Positions 1-7,983 of a stretch of 17,343 nt of DNA are shown piece after piece. The stretch's first letter is position 1, and every line of letters starts with the position of its first letter. The translations under genes were made by a program, and so were the position numbers. Source of the DNA: Candidatus Gastranaerophilales bacterium (GTDB lineage: Bacteria; Cyanobacteriota; Vampirovibrionia; Gastranaerophilales; Gastranaerophilaceae); assembly GCA_947628355.1 (NCBI GenBank), contig CANQZO010000012.1, forward strand, positions 1-17,343, given 5' to 3'. The notes beneath the pieces were generated by a model. That model was given only the letters and a program-made list of their open reading frames with translations. It was not told where the DNA came from and made no database searches.

Positions 1-255
1 CGCCGCCAGCGCCACGCCCTGCGCGTGGTTGCCCGCCGAGCAGGCAATAACCCCTTTGGCTTTTTCAGCTTCGGAGAGGTTTGCAATTTTATAAGCGGCG
101 CCTCTGACCTTAAAAGAGCCTGTCACTTGCAGGTTTTCAACTTTTAAATAAATATTCCCGTGCTCTGAAAGGTTTTGAGCGTGGATTAAATCTGTTTTTC
201 TTATTATACCCGATAAAACGGAAGCCGCGTCTTTTATTTTTCCCAATGTAAGCAT
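1..255 (-). CDS. ilvA: Threonine dehydratase (threonine ammonia-lyase), N-terminal part, cut by window edge
   Basis: This PLP enzyme deaminates L-threonine to 2-oxobutanoate, the entry step of isoleucine synthesis, in the cytoplasm. Only the first 85 codons are inside the window. They contain the PLP-lysine motif GSFKVRGA (Lys49) and the glycine/asparagine motif SAGNHAQG (residues 73-80), both hallmarks of fold-type II threonine/serine dehydratases. The start is ATG at 255, preceded by an AAGGAAA ribosome site about 6 nt away. The C-terminal half, which would show whether an ACT regulatory domain is present (ilvA versus tdcB type), is missing, so the symbol is the less certain part. The first 60 bases are much richer in GC than the rest of the window. 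Confidence 0.88.
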   Translation of the reverse strand, partial: MLTLGKIKDAASVLSGIIRKTDLIHAQNLSEHGNIYLKVENLQVTGSFKVRGAAYKIANLSEAEKAKGVIACSAGNHAQGVALAA

Positions 256-276
256 GTTTATTTCCTTTTTTTAAAA

Positions 277-285
277 ATTATAACA
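277..285 (-). promoter_or_regulatory. Extended -10 promoter of the threonine dehydratase gene
   Basis: On the minus strand this reads TGTTATAAT, a TGn-extended perfect -10 box, ending 22 nt before the ATG at 255. No good -35 box is seen, as is usual for extended -10 promoters. The same nine bases occur before the genes starting at 12542 and 16569. Confidence 0.55.
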
Positions 286-330
286 AATATATAATAAAAA
301 TGAATGATAGTATTGAACGGGAATGTTCTT

Positions 331-336
331 TATAAT
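331..336 (+). promoter_or_regulatory. Probable -10 box of the autotransporter operon
   Basis: A perfect TATAAT lies 67 nt before the TTG start at 404. The upstream TTGAAC at 313-318 is only 12 nt away, too close for a normal -35, so -35 recognition is unclear. A start near 343 would give a leader of about 60 nt carrying the hairpin and G9 tract. Confidence 0.4.
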
Positions 337-368
337 AAAATCAGTACGTAAAGTAGTGGAATAGTTAG

Positions 369-399
369 CTCCCGAGCTGAAAAACGTTTCGGGGGGGGG
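369..399 (+). promoter_or_regulatory. Leader hairpin that pairs with a G9 tract at the ribosome-site position
   Basis: Bases 369-375 (CTCCCGA) can pair with 389-395 (TCGGGGG) through seven pairs, one of them G-T, around a 13-nt loop. The right arm is the start of a run of nine Gs (391-399) that ends 4 nt before the TTG start at 404. No purine-rich AGGAGG-type site exists here, so the G run is the only candidate to pair with the anti-Shine-Dalgarno sequence. Folding would hide it. A homopolymeric G9 in such A+T-rich DNA is prone to slipped-strand length change. An alternative small hairpin (AGCT CCCG AGCT, 367-378) competes for the left arm. The function is inferred. Confidence 0.5.
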
Positions 400-403
400 T
401 ATT

Positions 404-3400
404 TTGAAAAGTAATGAAAAAGTTAAATTAGCAGTGTTATTAGCGGCAATAATGAGTTCAGCCAATGTAACAGGTAATGCTTCAAGCGGCAGTGCCGTAT
501 TAAACAGTATTAACAATAATTTGACAGGTTCAAATATAAGAGAGGATTTAATATCACCGCGCGCAGTTTCGGCGGACAGCGTAAAAATAGCTTCTGCAGG
601 TCAGACAACCATAATGCAGGATGATTTCAAAATTACCTCAATGAAATTAGGTGATGACGGAAAATCAGTAGGTATAGGTGCTTCATCCCCAATACAATCA
701 TCTGTCAATACAATAGCAAACAGCGGGTTTAGTCTTATAAGCGGACCGACAATAAAGGGAGATATGGTAGCGGACGGCAGTGGAAGTACTGTTAATTTGA
801 ATGGCGGAAATATAGACGGAAATGTAATTACCAAAAATGGCGGAACGGTTAAGGTCTCCGAAGGGGGTAGTCCAAACATAACTAAAGATATAAAAAATGG
901 TGAGGATGGTGAGACAAGCGAGCCTAAAAGCACTTTTGAAAACAAAGGTAGTGTAACAGTAGGCGGGAATGTAACTAATAACGGCATATTCAAAAACGGT
1001 GATGAAACAACCGAATCGCCAGCAGGACGTGCAAAACTAACCCTTAGTAGTGGTAAACTGGATAATAAAGGGACTTTTAATAACCAAGGACTTCTTGATA
1101 TAGGGCAGGCTGAAAGCGAGGAAAGTGACGAGGACAGATTAAATAACAGCGGAACTTTTACTAACGGTGAAAAAGGTACCGTAACAACTCATGGCGGAAA
1201 GAACACGAACAGCGGTACATTTACAAACTCGGGCGGTTTCAACGGCACAACAAGTAAATTTGATAATCAAGAAAAAGGGAACTTAACAAATAGCGGTAAT
1301 TTTAAAGCCGGAACGATGACGAATAAAGGTGAAATAACCAATAATGCTAAGGATGGTAATCATTTTGAGGCAGATTCATTGGATAACCAGGCAGGCGGTA
1401 AAGTAAAGAACCAAGACGGTGCCGATATGACCGTGTTTGGCGAACTGCAAAATCTTACTAAAGATGGTGAATCGGGCAGTGAAGATGACGGTATTACAAA
1501 CTCCGGTAATCTTAAAGCAGGTAAGGTTACTAACGGCGGTAATATTACAAATAAAAATAACGGAAATATCACTGTAGAATCAACAGCTGGGCATTCAGGC
1601 GGCGATAGCTCGCTTACTAATAACAACAAAGGTTCAATCACTAATGAAGACGGCGGAACAATTACCGTAAAAGGTCAAACAACAAACAGCAGCAGCGGTA
1701 AAGACGGCAAAGGCGGAATAAAAAACCAAGGCACATTTAACGCCGAGGGCGGTTTAGAAAATCAAAATGGCGGAAAAATAGTTAATAGCGGCGAAAATGG
1801 TAATATCCAAGTAGGAACGGACGGAGCTGAGCCCAAGGGCAGCTTTACAAACGCAGGTGAAGTAGATAACCAAGGCAAGTGGACAACAAACGGAGAAACT
1901 AAAAACAGCGGAACTTTGAAAAATAGCGGTACATATAATGCTAAAGGCAAAGTAACAAATGATACAGAAGGAAGTATTGATAACTCGGGTTCTTTCTTAG
2001 CTGAAGATGATGTTGAAAACAAAGGTAGTTTAAACAATTCTTCGACTTTTAGCGTAGGTAAGAATTTTACTAACTCCGGTACTGGCGATGATAAAGGCGT
2101 AACAAACAGCGGTTCATTCTCTATCCTTGGCGACACTTTTACAAATAGCGGTGATTTTACTAATACGGGCTATGACGGGAATTTAACGCTTCAAGGTGCA
2201 CTAAGAAATGAAACGGGCGGTAATCTTAAAAATACGAGCGGTGCAAACGTTGAGATTACTGGTGATATTACAAATAATAACGGTTCTATAACAAATGATA
2301 CAGGTTCATCATTTAGTGTATCGGGCAATGTATCAAACAGCGGAAGCGGAAATATCACAAATAAGAGCAAAAAAGCGGGTGATGATGGCGGAATGTCAAT
2401 AATGGGCAGTCTGACCAATAACGGCGGAACCGTCACTAACGATGGCGGAACACTTGGAGTTACCGGAGCTTTAACTAATCAAAATAACGGAAAGATTGAC
2501 AATAAAGCTGGTGGCACGTTTGAAGCGGGTTCCGTAACGAACAATAGCGGTACAATCACAAATGACGGTGCTTCAACTTTCAACGCAAAGGGTAAAGTTA
2601 CCAACGAAAACAGCGGTAAAATAGATAACAAAAACGGCTCTACGTTCACGGCAGAGGATGAAGTCGATAACTCGGGCACAATAACGAATGACGGTACAGG
2701 CTCTACCTTTGACGCTAAAAAGAAAGTTACAAATAAAGATAATGGAAATATTAATAATACAAATGACGCAACATTTAACGCTGAAAACGGATTAGATAAC
2801 CAAACAGGTGCAAAAGTTACAAATAGCGGTAGCGTTGAAGTGGGTAATGGCTCGGGAGAAGAACCTGCACTTAATAACCAAGGTGAAATAGATAACCAAA
2901 GCAGTTGGACAACAAACGGTAAAACCAATAACAGCGGAACTTTGGATAATAGCGGTACTTATAATGCTAACGGCAAAGTAACCAATGAGGAAAGCGGAAC
3001 TCTTGACAACTCGGGTTCTTTCTTTGCAACAAATGATGTTGACAACAAAGGTAAGTTAAACAACTCATCAACATTTGGGGTTGAGGGAACATTTACCAAT
3101 TCCGGAAAAGGTTCTGGTAAGGGTGTTACAAACAGCGGAATATTCTCTGTTAACGGTGACTCTTTCACTAACTCGGGGGATTTTACCAATACGGGAGAAG
3201 ACGGACAATTAACGGTTCAAAATGCACTAAAAAATGAAACGGGCGGAAATCTTACCAACCAAAACGGTGCCCAAGTTAGTGTTTCGGGAAATTCAACCAA
3301 TAAAGGCACTATTACCAACACAGGCGATGGTACCGAGTTTGAGGCTGCAGGGTTTACAAACGGCGGAGAGGGCGGAAACGGAACGATTACAAATTCAGCT

Positions 3401-6400
3401 GGTGCTTCTTTCAGCATTACTGATGAACTGAAAAATGAAACAGGAAGCAATATTATAAACGAAGGTGAAGGTTCAATATTCACTGCTTCAAGTACCGTCA
3501 ACAATAACGGCACTATTACAAATAAAACTAAAAAAAGCGGTGAAAAAGGCGGGATGAGCTTAGGGACTGTCACCAACAACGGAACTATTAACAACGAGGG
3601 CGGTTCGCTTGAAGCAAGTACTTTAACCAATGGTTCAACCGACGGCGGAGGCAAAGAGGGAAAAGTTACAAATAATAACGGCGGTGATATTAATGTAAAT
3701 GGTGAGCTTAAAAACCAAAAAGGCTCGATAACAAACAGCGGAAGCGGGTCTACTTTTAATACAAAAGGTAAAGTTACAAACGGTGCCGAGGGCGGAAGTC
3801 CAGAAGATGCTTCAATTACGAACTCAAACGGTGCAGCATTCAATGCGGAAGATGAAGTTGAAAACTTGGGTACTATAACCAACGACGGCACAGGTTCCAC
3901 ATTCAACGCAAAAGGAAAAGTTGATAATAAAAAGGGTAAAATTGATAATAAAGGCGGAGCTAACTTTAAAGCAGACGGCGGTTTGACTAATGAAAACAGC
4001 GGGAGTACGGTTACTAACGATAAAACCTCAACCTTTAGTGTAGGTACAGAGGACTCAAATGCCGAATTACAAAACTCGGGTAATATTGATAACAAAGGTT
4101 TCTGGACAACAAACGGTGAAACTAAAAATAGCGGAACCTTGGATAATAGCGGTACATATAATGCAACAGGCAAAGTAACAAATGATGAAAGCGGAACTCT
4201 TGAAAATTCGGGTTCATTCTCTGCTACAAATGAAGTTGAAAACAGCGGAAATTTAAACAACTCATCAACATTCGGGGTCGGCGGTAACTTCACCAACTCC
4301 GCAACAGGCGATGATAAAGGCGTAACAAACAGCGGAACATTCTCGGTAAATGGTGAAACTTTCACAAATAAAGGGAATTTTACCAATACGGGCGATGACG
4401 GACAATTAACGGTTCAAAATGCACTAAGAAATGAAACTGGCGGTAATCTTACCAACAAAGACGGTGCAAATGTTGAAATAGGCAGTGTTGAAAATAATGC
4501 AGGTTCTATAACCAACGAAGCAAATTCAATATTTGGCGTAACAGGTGATGTGACGAACAGCGGAAGCGGAACTATAACCAATAAGAGTAAAAAAGACGGT
4601 GACAATGGCGGAATGTCCATAGGCGGTAATTTGACCAATACAAGCGGAAATGTCACAAACAGCGGAACACTTGATGTTGCGGGAAATGTTGAAAATAACG
4701 GCAAAATCACCAACGAAGCTGACAGTGATATGACATTTAACGGTGAAGTCACAGGCGGTAGTTCTGGCGGAGGCAGTGAAGTAAATATTGATAACAAAGG
4801 TAATTTAACACTAAACGGCGATGCTTCGGGTTACTCGGGTACTTTTACGCAAGAAAATGAAGACAGTGTTGTTAATGTCGGAAGCAAAGATAACAGAAAT
4901 GCTCAATTCTTCGGCGGAGATTCTACCGTTAAAAACGGTACAGTCAACTGGTGGTCAAACACCAAAGGTGCAAAGAGTAAACTTAAAATGGAAGACGGTA
5001 CGTTAAACTTAGAAGAAGGTTCTTTCTTTGAATTTGAAAGCGGAGGAGAAATCGACGAACAAGTAGATTTACATATTAAAGACGGTTCTACTCTTGATAT
5101 AGGTGACGGTGCTACATTAACCCTTGACGGAGAGGACGAATGGAACGGTACTATTGAAATAGGTGACGGTGAGTCAGATGGCGGAGAACTTGTCGGTGAC
5201 GGGATTAAAAACGGAGGTAATTCCGTACTTAAACAATCGGGCGGTAAATCAACATTTAAAAACGGCTCTGATATCACAATATCGGGTGATAGTGAACTCA
5301 CCGGCGGTGAGGTTACACTTGAAGATAATTCAAGACTCACTTTTGATGAGGGCAGAGGCTCCGAAGCAAATGCAAAATTTACGGTTAAAAGCGGTTCTAC
5401 ATTGAGTTCAAAAAACGGCGCAATTGACAACTCAAACTTTAAAGACCTTACAGTTGATGATCACGCTAACTTTGATGTTGACCTCGACCCAAGACACCAC
5501 CACGGCGACCAATTTACTTTTGAGGACTTGAAACAAGCAACAGAGGGTGGTAAAAGCAAACTTAATATATCGGAATTTGATTTTGTCGGCGGTGCGCCTA
5601 TAGACAGATATATTAAATTCCAAATTTTTGATCCAACAAAAATGGGTGAGGGTGCTGCTGAAAAATTTGAGTTTGACGCAACAGACGAACTTAAAAAGAC
5701 TCCTATCGGCTGGTACGGGTTAAGAGCTGACGGGAGAGAAGGCAGAGAGGGCTGGTATGAGGCATATCTTGCCCGCTTTAATCCGCAGGTGTTCAGAGGT
5801 CAGGTAGCTACTCTTGCAATGTATTCAAATCAATTGCATGTCGATGATATTGTTACTAACCACTTTATACTCCACGATGAAACATTAATCGATAAATCCA
5901 AAAACTTAAATAAATATTCAGCAGTTGCACCTTTATATTCTCCTTATCAGAGAACGTATAAAGAGGGCGGGCTTTGGTCTAAATCTTATGCGGATATTGA
6001 AAAATTTAATCTTACCCGAGGACTTAACGTCAGAAACGATTCTTACGGTACATTATTGGGTGCGGATTTACCGGCTGTGGAATTAAACAAAGATTGGACA
6101 TTTATTCCAACCGGTTATGTCGGTTATAACGGCGCACGCCAAAGTTTTGAAGGCGTAAAAATGAGCCAAAACGGCGGACAAATTGGTGTTATGGGTACTT
6201 TCATACGTAATGAGGACTTTATTACATCTGTTACCGCATACGGCGGAGGTTACACTAACGAAATGCAGGTTGAGGGATTTACCGATGAACCGGCTAACTG
6301 GTTCGCGGGCGCTTCTGCTAAAACGGCATACAACTTTGAACCCGTTCGTGACTTTATACTTCAGCCGAACTTATTTATGGCTTATAACGCTTTCGGAAGC

Positions 6401-6865
6401 AGAAAATGGGGTACGGATTACGGTGTTATGGATATGAACTCCGGAATGCTTAATGCTGCTAACGTGGCTCCGGGATTAAATATGATACTTTCGAAAGAAA
6501 CTTGGAGTATTTACGGGACTCTGCAATATATGTTCTTTATTAACGACAGAGTATACGGAAAAGCAGGAAACGTCGAATTGCCAGATGTGAGATTTGAACA
6601 CGGGTTCATTCAGTATGGTATCGGTGCTACAAAAACATTTAAAGATACTGTCGCAGCATACGGACAAATGAACTTACGTAACGGAGGTATAACCGGTATC
6701 GGATTTCAACTCGGTCTGCAATGGCTGTTTGATATGAAAAATCCGTTCGCTAAACACGAAAAAGCTAAAACAACGCAGGTTGATACTCCTCATGTTAAAA
6801 AGTATATACAGCCTAAACAAACTGCAGATAATAAATATATGGTAAAAAAGACAGTTAGGACATAA
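404..6865 (+). CDS. Giant repeat-rich autotransporter (type Va), surface adhesin-like
   Basis: This 2153-residue protein is predicted to cross the outer membrane through its own C-terminal barrel. Residues 1-29 look like a signal peptide: Lys-rich start, then LAVLLAAIMSSA, with cleavage near residue 24-29. Residues ~30-1700 are Asn/Gly/Thr/Ser-rich short repeats of the TNSGxIxN type, as expected of a beta-helical passenger. They include three long copies around Trp493, Trp835 and Trp1234. Residues ~1785-1830 (FNPQVF...ATLAMYSNQLHVDD) match the helical linker before autotransporter barrels, and ~1855-2109 is the barrel, ending in LQWLF. Unusually, 44 mostly basic residues follow the last strand. 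I see no cysteine. The start is TTG at 404; the nearby ATG at 414 is out of frame and no upstream ATG/GTG/TTG start reads into this frame. The downstream glycosyltransferase begins 8 nt after the stop. Ligand and host are unknown. Confidence 0.87.
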   Translation: MKSNEKVKLAVLLAAIMSSANVTGNASSGSAVLNSINNNLTGSNIREDLISPRAVSADSVKIASAGQTTIMQDDFKITSMKLGDDGKSVGIGASSPIQSSVNTIANSGFSLISGPTIKGDMVADGSGSTVNLNGGNIDGNVITKNGGTVKVSEGGSPNITKDIKNGEDGETSEPKSTFENKGSVTVGGNVTNNGIFKNGDETTESPAGRAKLTLSSGKLDNKGTFNNQGLLDIGQAESEESDEDRLNNSGTFTNGEKGTVTTHGGKNTNSGTFTNSGGFNGTTSKFDNQEKGNLTNSGNFKAGTMTNKGEITNNAKDGNHFEADSLDNQAGGKVKNQDGADMTVFGELQNLTKDGESGSEDDGITNSGNLKAGKVTNGGNITNKNNGNITVESTAGHSGGDSSLTNNNKGSITNEDGGTITVKGQTTNSSSGKDGKGGIKNQGTFNAEGGLENQNGGKIVNSGENGNIQVGTDGAEPKGSFTNAGEVDNQGKWTTNGETKNSGTLKNSGTYNAKGKVTNDTEGSIDNSGSFLAEDDVENKGSLNNSSTFSVGKNFTNSGTGDDKGVTNSGSFSILGDTFTNSGDFTNTGYDGNLTLQGALRNETGGNLKNTSGANVEITGDITNNNGSITNDTGSSFSVSGNVSNSGSGNITNKSKKAGDDGGMSIMGSLTNNGGTVTNDGGTLGVTGALTNQNNGKIDNKAGGTFEAGSVTNNSGTITNDGASTFNAKGKVTNENSGKIDNKNGSTFTAEDEVDNSGTITNDGTGSTFDAKKKVTNKDNGNINNTNDATFNAENGLDNQTGAKVTNSGSVEVGNGSGEEPALNNQGEIDNQSSWTTNGKTNNSGTLDNSGTYNANGKVTNEESGTLDNSGSFFATNDVDNKGKLNNSSTFGVEGTFTNSGKGSGKGVTNSGIFSVNGDSFTNSGDFTNTGEDGQLTVQNALKNETGGNLTNQNGAQVSVSGNSTNKGTITNTGDGTEFEAAGFTNGGEGGNGTITNSAGASFSITDELKNETGSNIINEGEGSIFTASSTVNNNGTITNKTKKSGEKGGMSLGTVTNNGTINNEGGSLEASTLTNGSTDGGGKEGKVTNNNGGDINVNGELKNQKGSITNSGSGSTFNTKGKVTNGAEGGSPEDASITNSNGAAFNAEDEVENLGTITNDGTGSTFNAKGKVDNKKGKIDNKGGANFKADGGLTNENSGSTVTNDKTSTFSVGTEDSNAELQNSGNIDNKGFWTTNGETKNSGTLDNSGTYNATGKVTNDESGTLENSGSFSATNEVENSGNLNNSSTFGVGGNFTNSATGDDKGVTNSGTFSVNGETFTNKGNFTNTGDDGQLTVQNALRNETGGNLTNKDGANVEIGSVENNAGSITNEANSIFGVTGDVTNSGSGTITNKSKKDGDNGGMSIGGNLTNTSGNVTNSGTLDVAGNVENNGKITNEADSDMTFNGEVTGGSSGGGSEVNIDNKGNLTLNGDASGYSGTFTQENEDSVVNVGSKDNRNAQFFGGDSTVKNGTVNWWSNTKGAKSKLKMEDGTLNLEEGSFFEFESGGEIDEQVDLHIKDGSTLDIGDGATLTLDGEDEWNGTIEIGDGESDGGELVGDGIKNGGNSVLKQSGGKSTFKNGSDITISGDSELTGGEVTLEDNSRLTFDEGRGSEANAKFTVKSGSTLSSKNGAIDNSNFKDLTVDDHANFDVDLDPRHHHGDQFTFEDLKQATEGGKSKLNISEFDFVGGAPIDRYIKFQIFDPTKMGEGAAEKFEFDATDELKKTPIGWYGLRADGREGREGWYEAYLARFNPQVFRGQVATLAMYSNQLHVDDIVTNHFILHDETLIDKSKNLNKYSAVAPLYSPYQRTYKEGGLWSKSYADIEKFNLTRGLNVRNDSYGTLLGADLPAVELNKDWTFIPTGYVGYNGARQSFEGVKMSQNGGQIGVMGTFIRNEDFITSVTAYGGGYTNEMQVEGFTDEPANWFAGASAKTAYNFEPVRDFILQPNLFMAYNAFGSRKWGTDYGVMDMNSGMLNAANVAPGLNMILSKETWSIYGTLQYMFFINDRVYGKAGNVELPDVRFEHGFIQYGIGATKTFKDTVAAYGQMNLRNGGITGIGFQLGLQWLFDMKNPFAKHEKAKTTQVDTPHVKKYIQPKQTADNKYMVKKTVRT
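1850..2236 (+). repeat. Long internal repeat of the autotransporter gene, copy 1
   Basis: This block (about residues 483-611) carries the ordered landmarks DNQGKWTTNGETKNSGTLKN, then GTYNAKGKVTND, SGSF, NNSSTF, TNSGDFTNTG and NETGGNL. The same series recurs 1026 bp and then a further 1197 bp downstream. A second shared landmark, SKKxGDxGGMS, follows each copy. Confidence 0.85.
2876..3262 (+). repeat. Long internal repeat of the autotransporter gene, copy 2
   Basis: Same landmark series as the copy at 1850-2236, offset by exactly 342 codons measured both at WTTNG (Trp835) and at NETGG (Asn944). The nucleotide sequence is also closely alike, for example around AGCGGTACTTATAATGC, so the copies could recombine. 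Confidence 0.85.
4073..4459 (+). repeat. Long internal repeat of the autotransporter gene, copy 3
   Basis: Third copy (Trp1234, Asn1343), 399 codons after copy 2. The spacing differs from the 342 codons between copies 1 and 2, so the linker between copies 2 and 3 is 57 codons longer. The landmark order is unchanged and both landmarks give the same offset, so there is no indel inside the block. Confidence 0.85.
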
Positions 6866-6873
6866 TTAATAAA

Positions 6874-7983
6874 ATGGATAAACTTTTTAAAGCAGCCATT
6901 ATTACTGAAGAATATAGCGAGAATGTTTTTTTCGGCGGCGGAGAAAAGGTTAATTCCTTTATAATTAAAGAACTTATTAACTGCGGTTACACAGTTGATG
7001 TGTATACCGCGGTTTCTTACGTTAACTCAAGCAGTGTTGTTAATCTTATTATCAGAGATAAAAATTTTGATGATAATTTTGAAAATATAATGAAAAATTA
7101 TGACCTTGTTATCTCTTTTAATCTTGAATATCCCGCAGATATCAGCCTTGCGCATAATCATTCTTTTGCATATCAGATTGAAAAAAATTCTGTTGAAAAA
7201 TTTTTAGAGCGCATTTTTAGCAAATCTTATAAAAAACGTATGGTTAAATATAAAAAGGCTTTTTCTAATGCTCAAAAAACCCCTGTTATTATTGTTTCAT
7301 CTCAAATAGTAAAGCAGGATTATATTAAAAACTATGCTTTAAGCGAAGACAAGGTTCATGTAATTCCTTTAGGGGTTTATAATGCTCAAACAGATTTTGA
7401 TGAATGTTCATATAACCCCGAAAAGACTGTTGTTTTCGGTTTATGTGCACGTAAGTTTAAAAATAAGGGAGGGTTTATTACTTTATTCTCTGCATATAAA
7501 CTTAAAAAACTTTATAAAAACTTTAAAATTCGTGTTATATCAGATAAAGCGGTTAAAAATCCTGTTGTACTTCTATTAGTGCATTTATTGGGGTTGAAAA
7601 ATTATATTGAGTTTCTTCCTCTGCAAAAAAATATGTCTGATTTTTATAAGTCTGTAGATTTTTTTCTTATGCCTACCTTAAAAGATGCATTCGGACTTGT
7701 TGTATTGGAAGCTATGTCCTTTTATAAGCCTGTTATTATATCATCTCTGTGCGGTGCGGTTGATGTTATTAATGACGGTGTTAACGGTATTATCGCTGAT
7801 TTTGACCATGCCGATAAAATTAATGTTTTTTTTGATAAAATGTCTATGGCAATGAAACTTAATAAAGATGAATATAAATTAATGGCTGTGAATGCTAATA
7901 AAACCGCAGACAGTTTGTCATGGGATAGGTTTTCAAACAGCTTCATTAATTTGACATCGGGTAAATGTAATAATGAAGTATAA
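6874..7983 (+). CDS. GT4-family glycosyltransferase
   Basis: A 369-residue, two-Rossmann (GT-B) cytoplasmic glycosyltransferase that transfers a sugar from a nucleotide-sugar donor, with retention in this family. The N-terminal glycine loop FGGGEKV (residues 20-26) and the C-terminal donor site (FFLMPTLKDAFGLVVLEAMS, then KPVIISSLCGAVDVINDGVNG) are clear. In the usual E-x7-E motif the first acid is Asp271 rather than Glu, while Glu279 is kept. The start ATG is 8 nt after the autotransporter stop, with AGGA about 13 nt upstream, so translation is probably coupled. The gene overlaps the next one by 11 nt. Being sandwiched between an autotransporter and an acyl-transfer pair, it may modify the autotransporter or build a surface glycan. 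Acceptor and donor sugars cannot be read from the sequence. Confidence 0.88.
   Translation: MDKLFKAAIITEEYSENVFFGGGEKVNSFIIKELINCGYTVDVYTAVSYVNSSSVVNLIIRDKNFDDNFENIMKNYDLVISFNLEYPADISLAHNHSFAYQIEKNSVEKFLERIFSKSYKKRMVKYKKAFSNAQKTPVIIVSSQIVKQDYIKNYALSEDKVHVIPLGVYNAQTDFDECSYNPEKTVVFGLCARKFKNKGGFITLFSAYKLKKLYKNFKIRVISDKAVKNPVVLLLVHLLGLKNYIEFLPLQKNMSDFYKSVDFFLMPTLKDAFGLVVLEAMSFYKPVIISSLCGAVDVINDGVNGIIADFDHADKINVFFDKMSMAMKLNKDEYKLMAVNANKTADSLSWDRFSNSFINLTSGKCNNEV

Noticed and set aside
323..364. A 13-codon upstream frame (ATG 323, stop TAG 362) in the same frame as the autotransporter
   Set aside because: It begins almost at the -10 box, so it would barely lie in the transcript, and it has no ribosome site. 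A leader peptide cannot be supported.
391..406. G tract as part of the coding frame (classical frame-switching phase variation)
   Set aside because: In all three frames there is no ATG, GTG or TTG between the last stop and the tract, so it is untranslated unless a rare CTG at 377 is used.
3217..4386. A 389-codon open frame on the minus strand inside the autotransporter gene, with several shorter ones nearby
   Set aside because: They are mirror images of the repetitive Asn/Thr/Gly codons of the plus-strand gene, giving Pro/Leu/Phe/Val-rich nonsense, and have no ribosome site or family motif.
1850..4459. CRISPR-like or satellite array
   Set aside because: The repeats are coding, in frame, unequal in spacing and part of a single autotransporter passenger.
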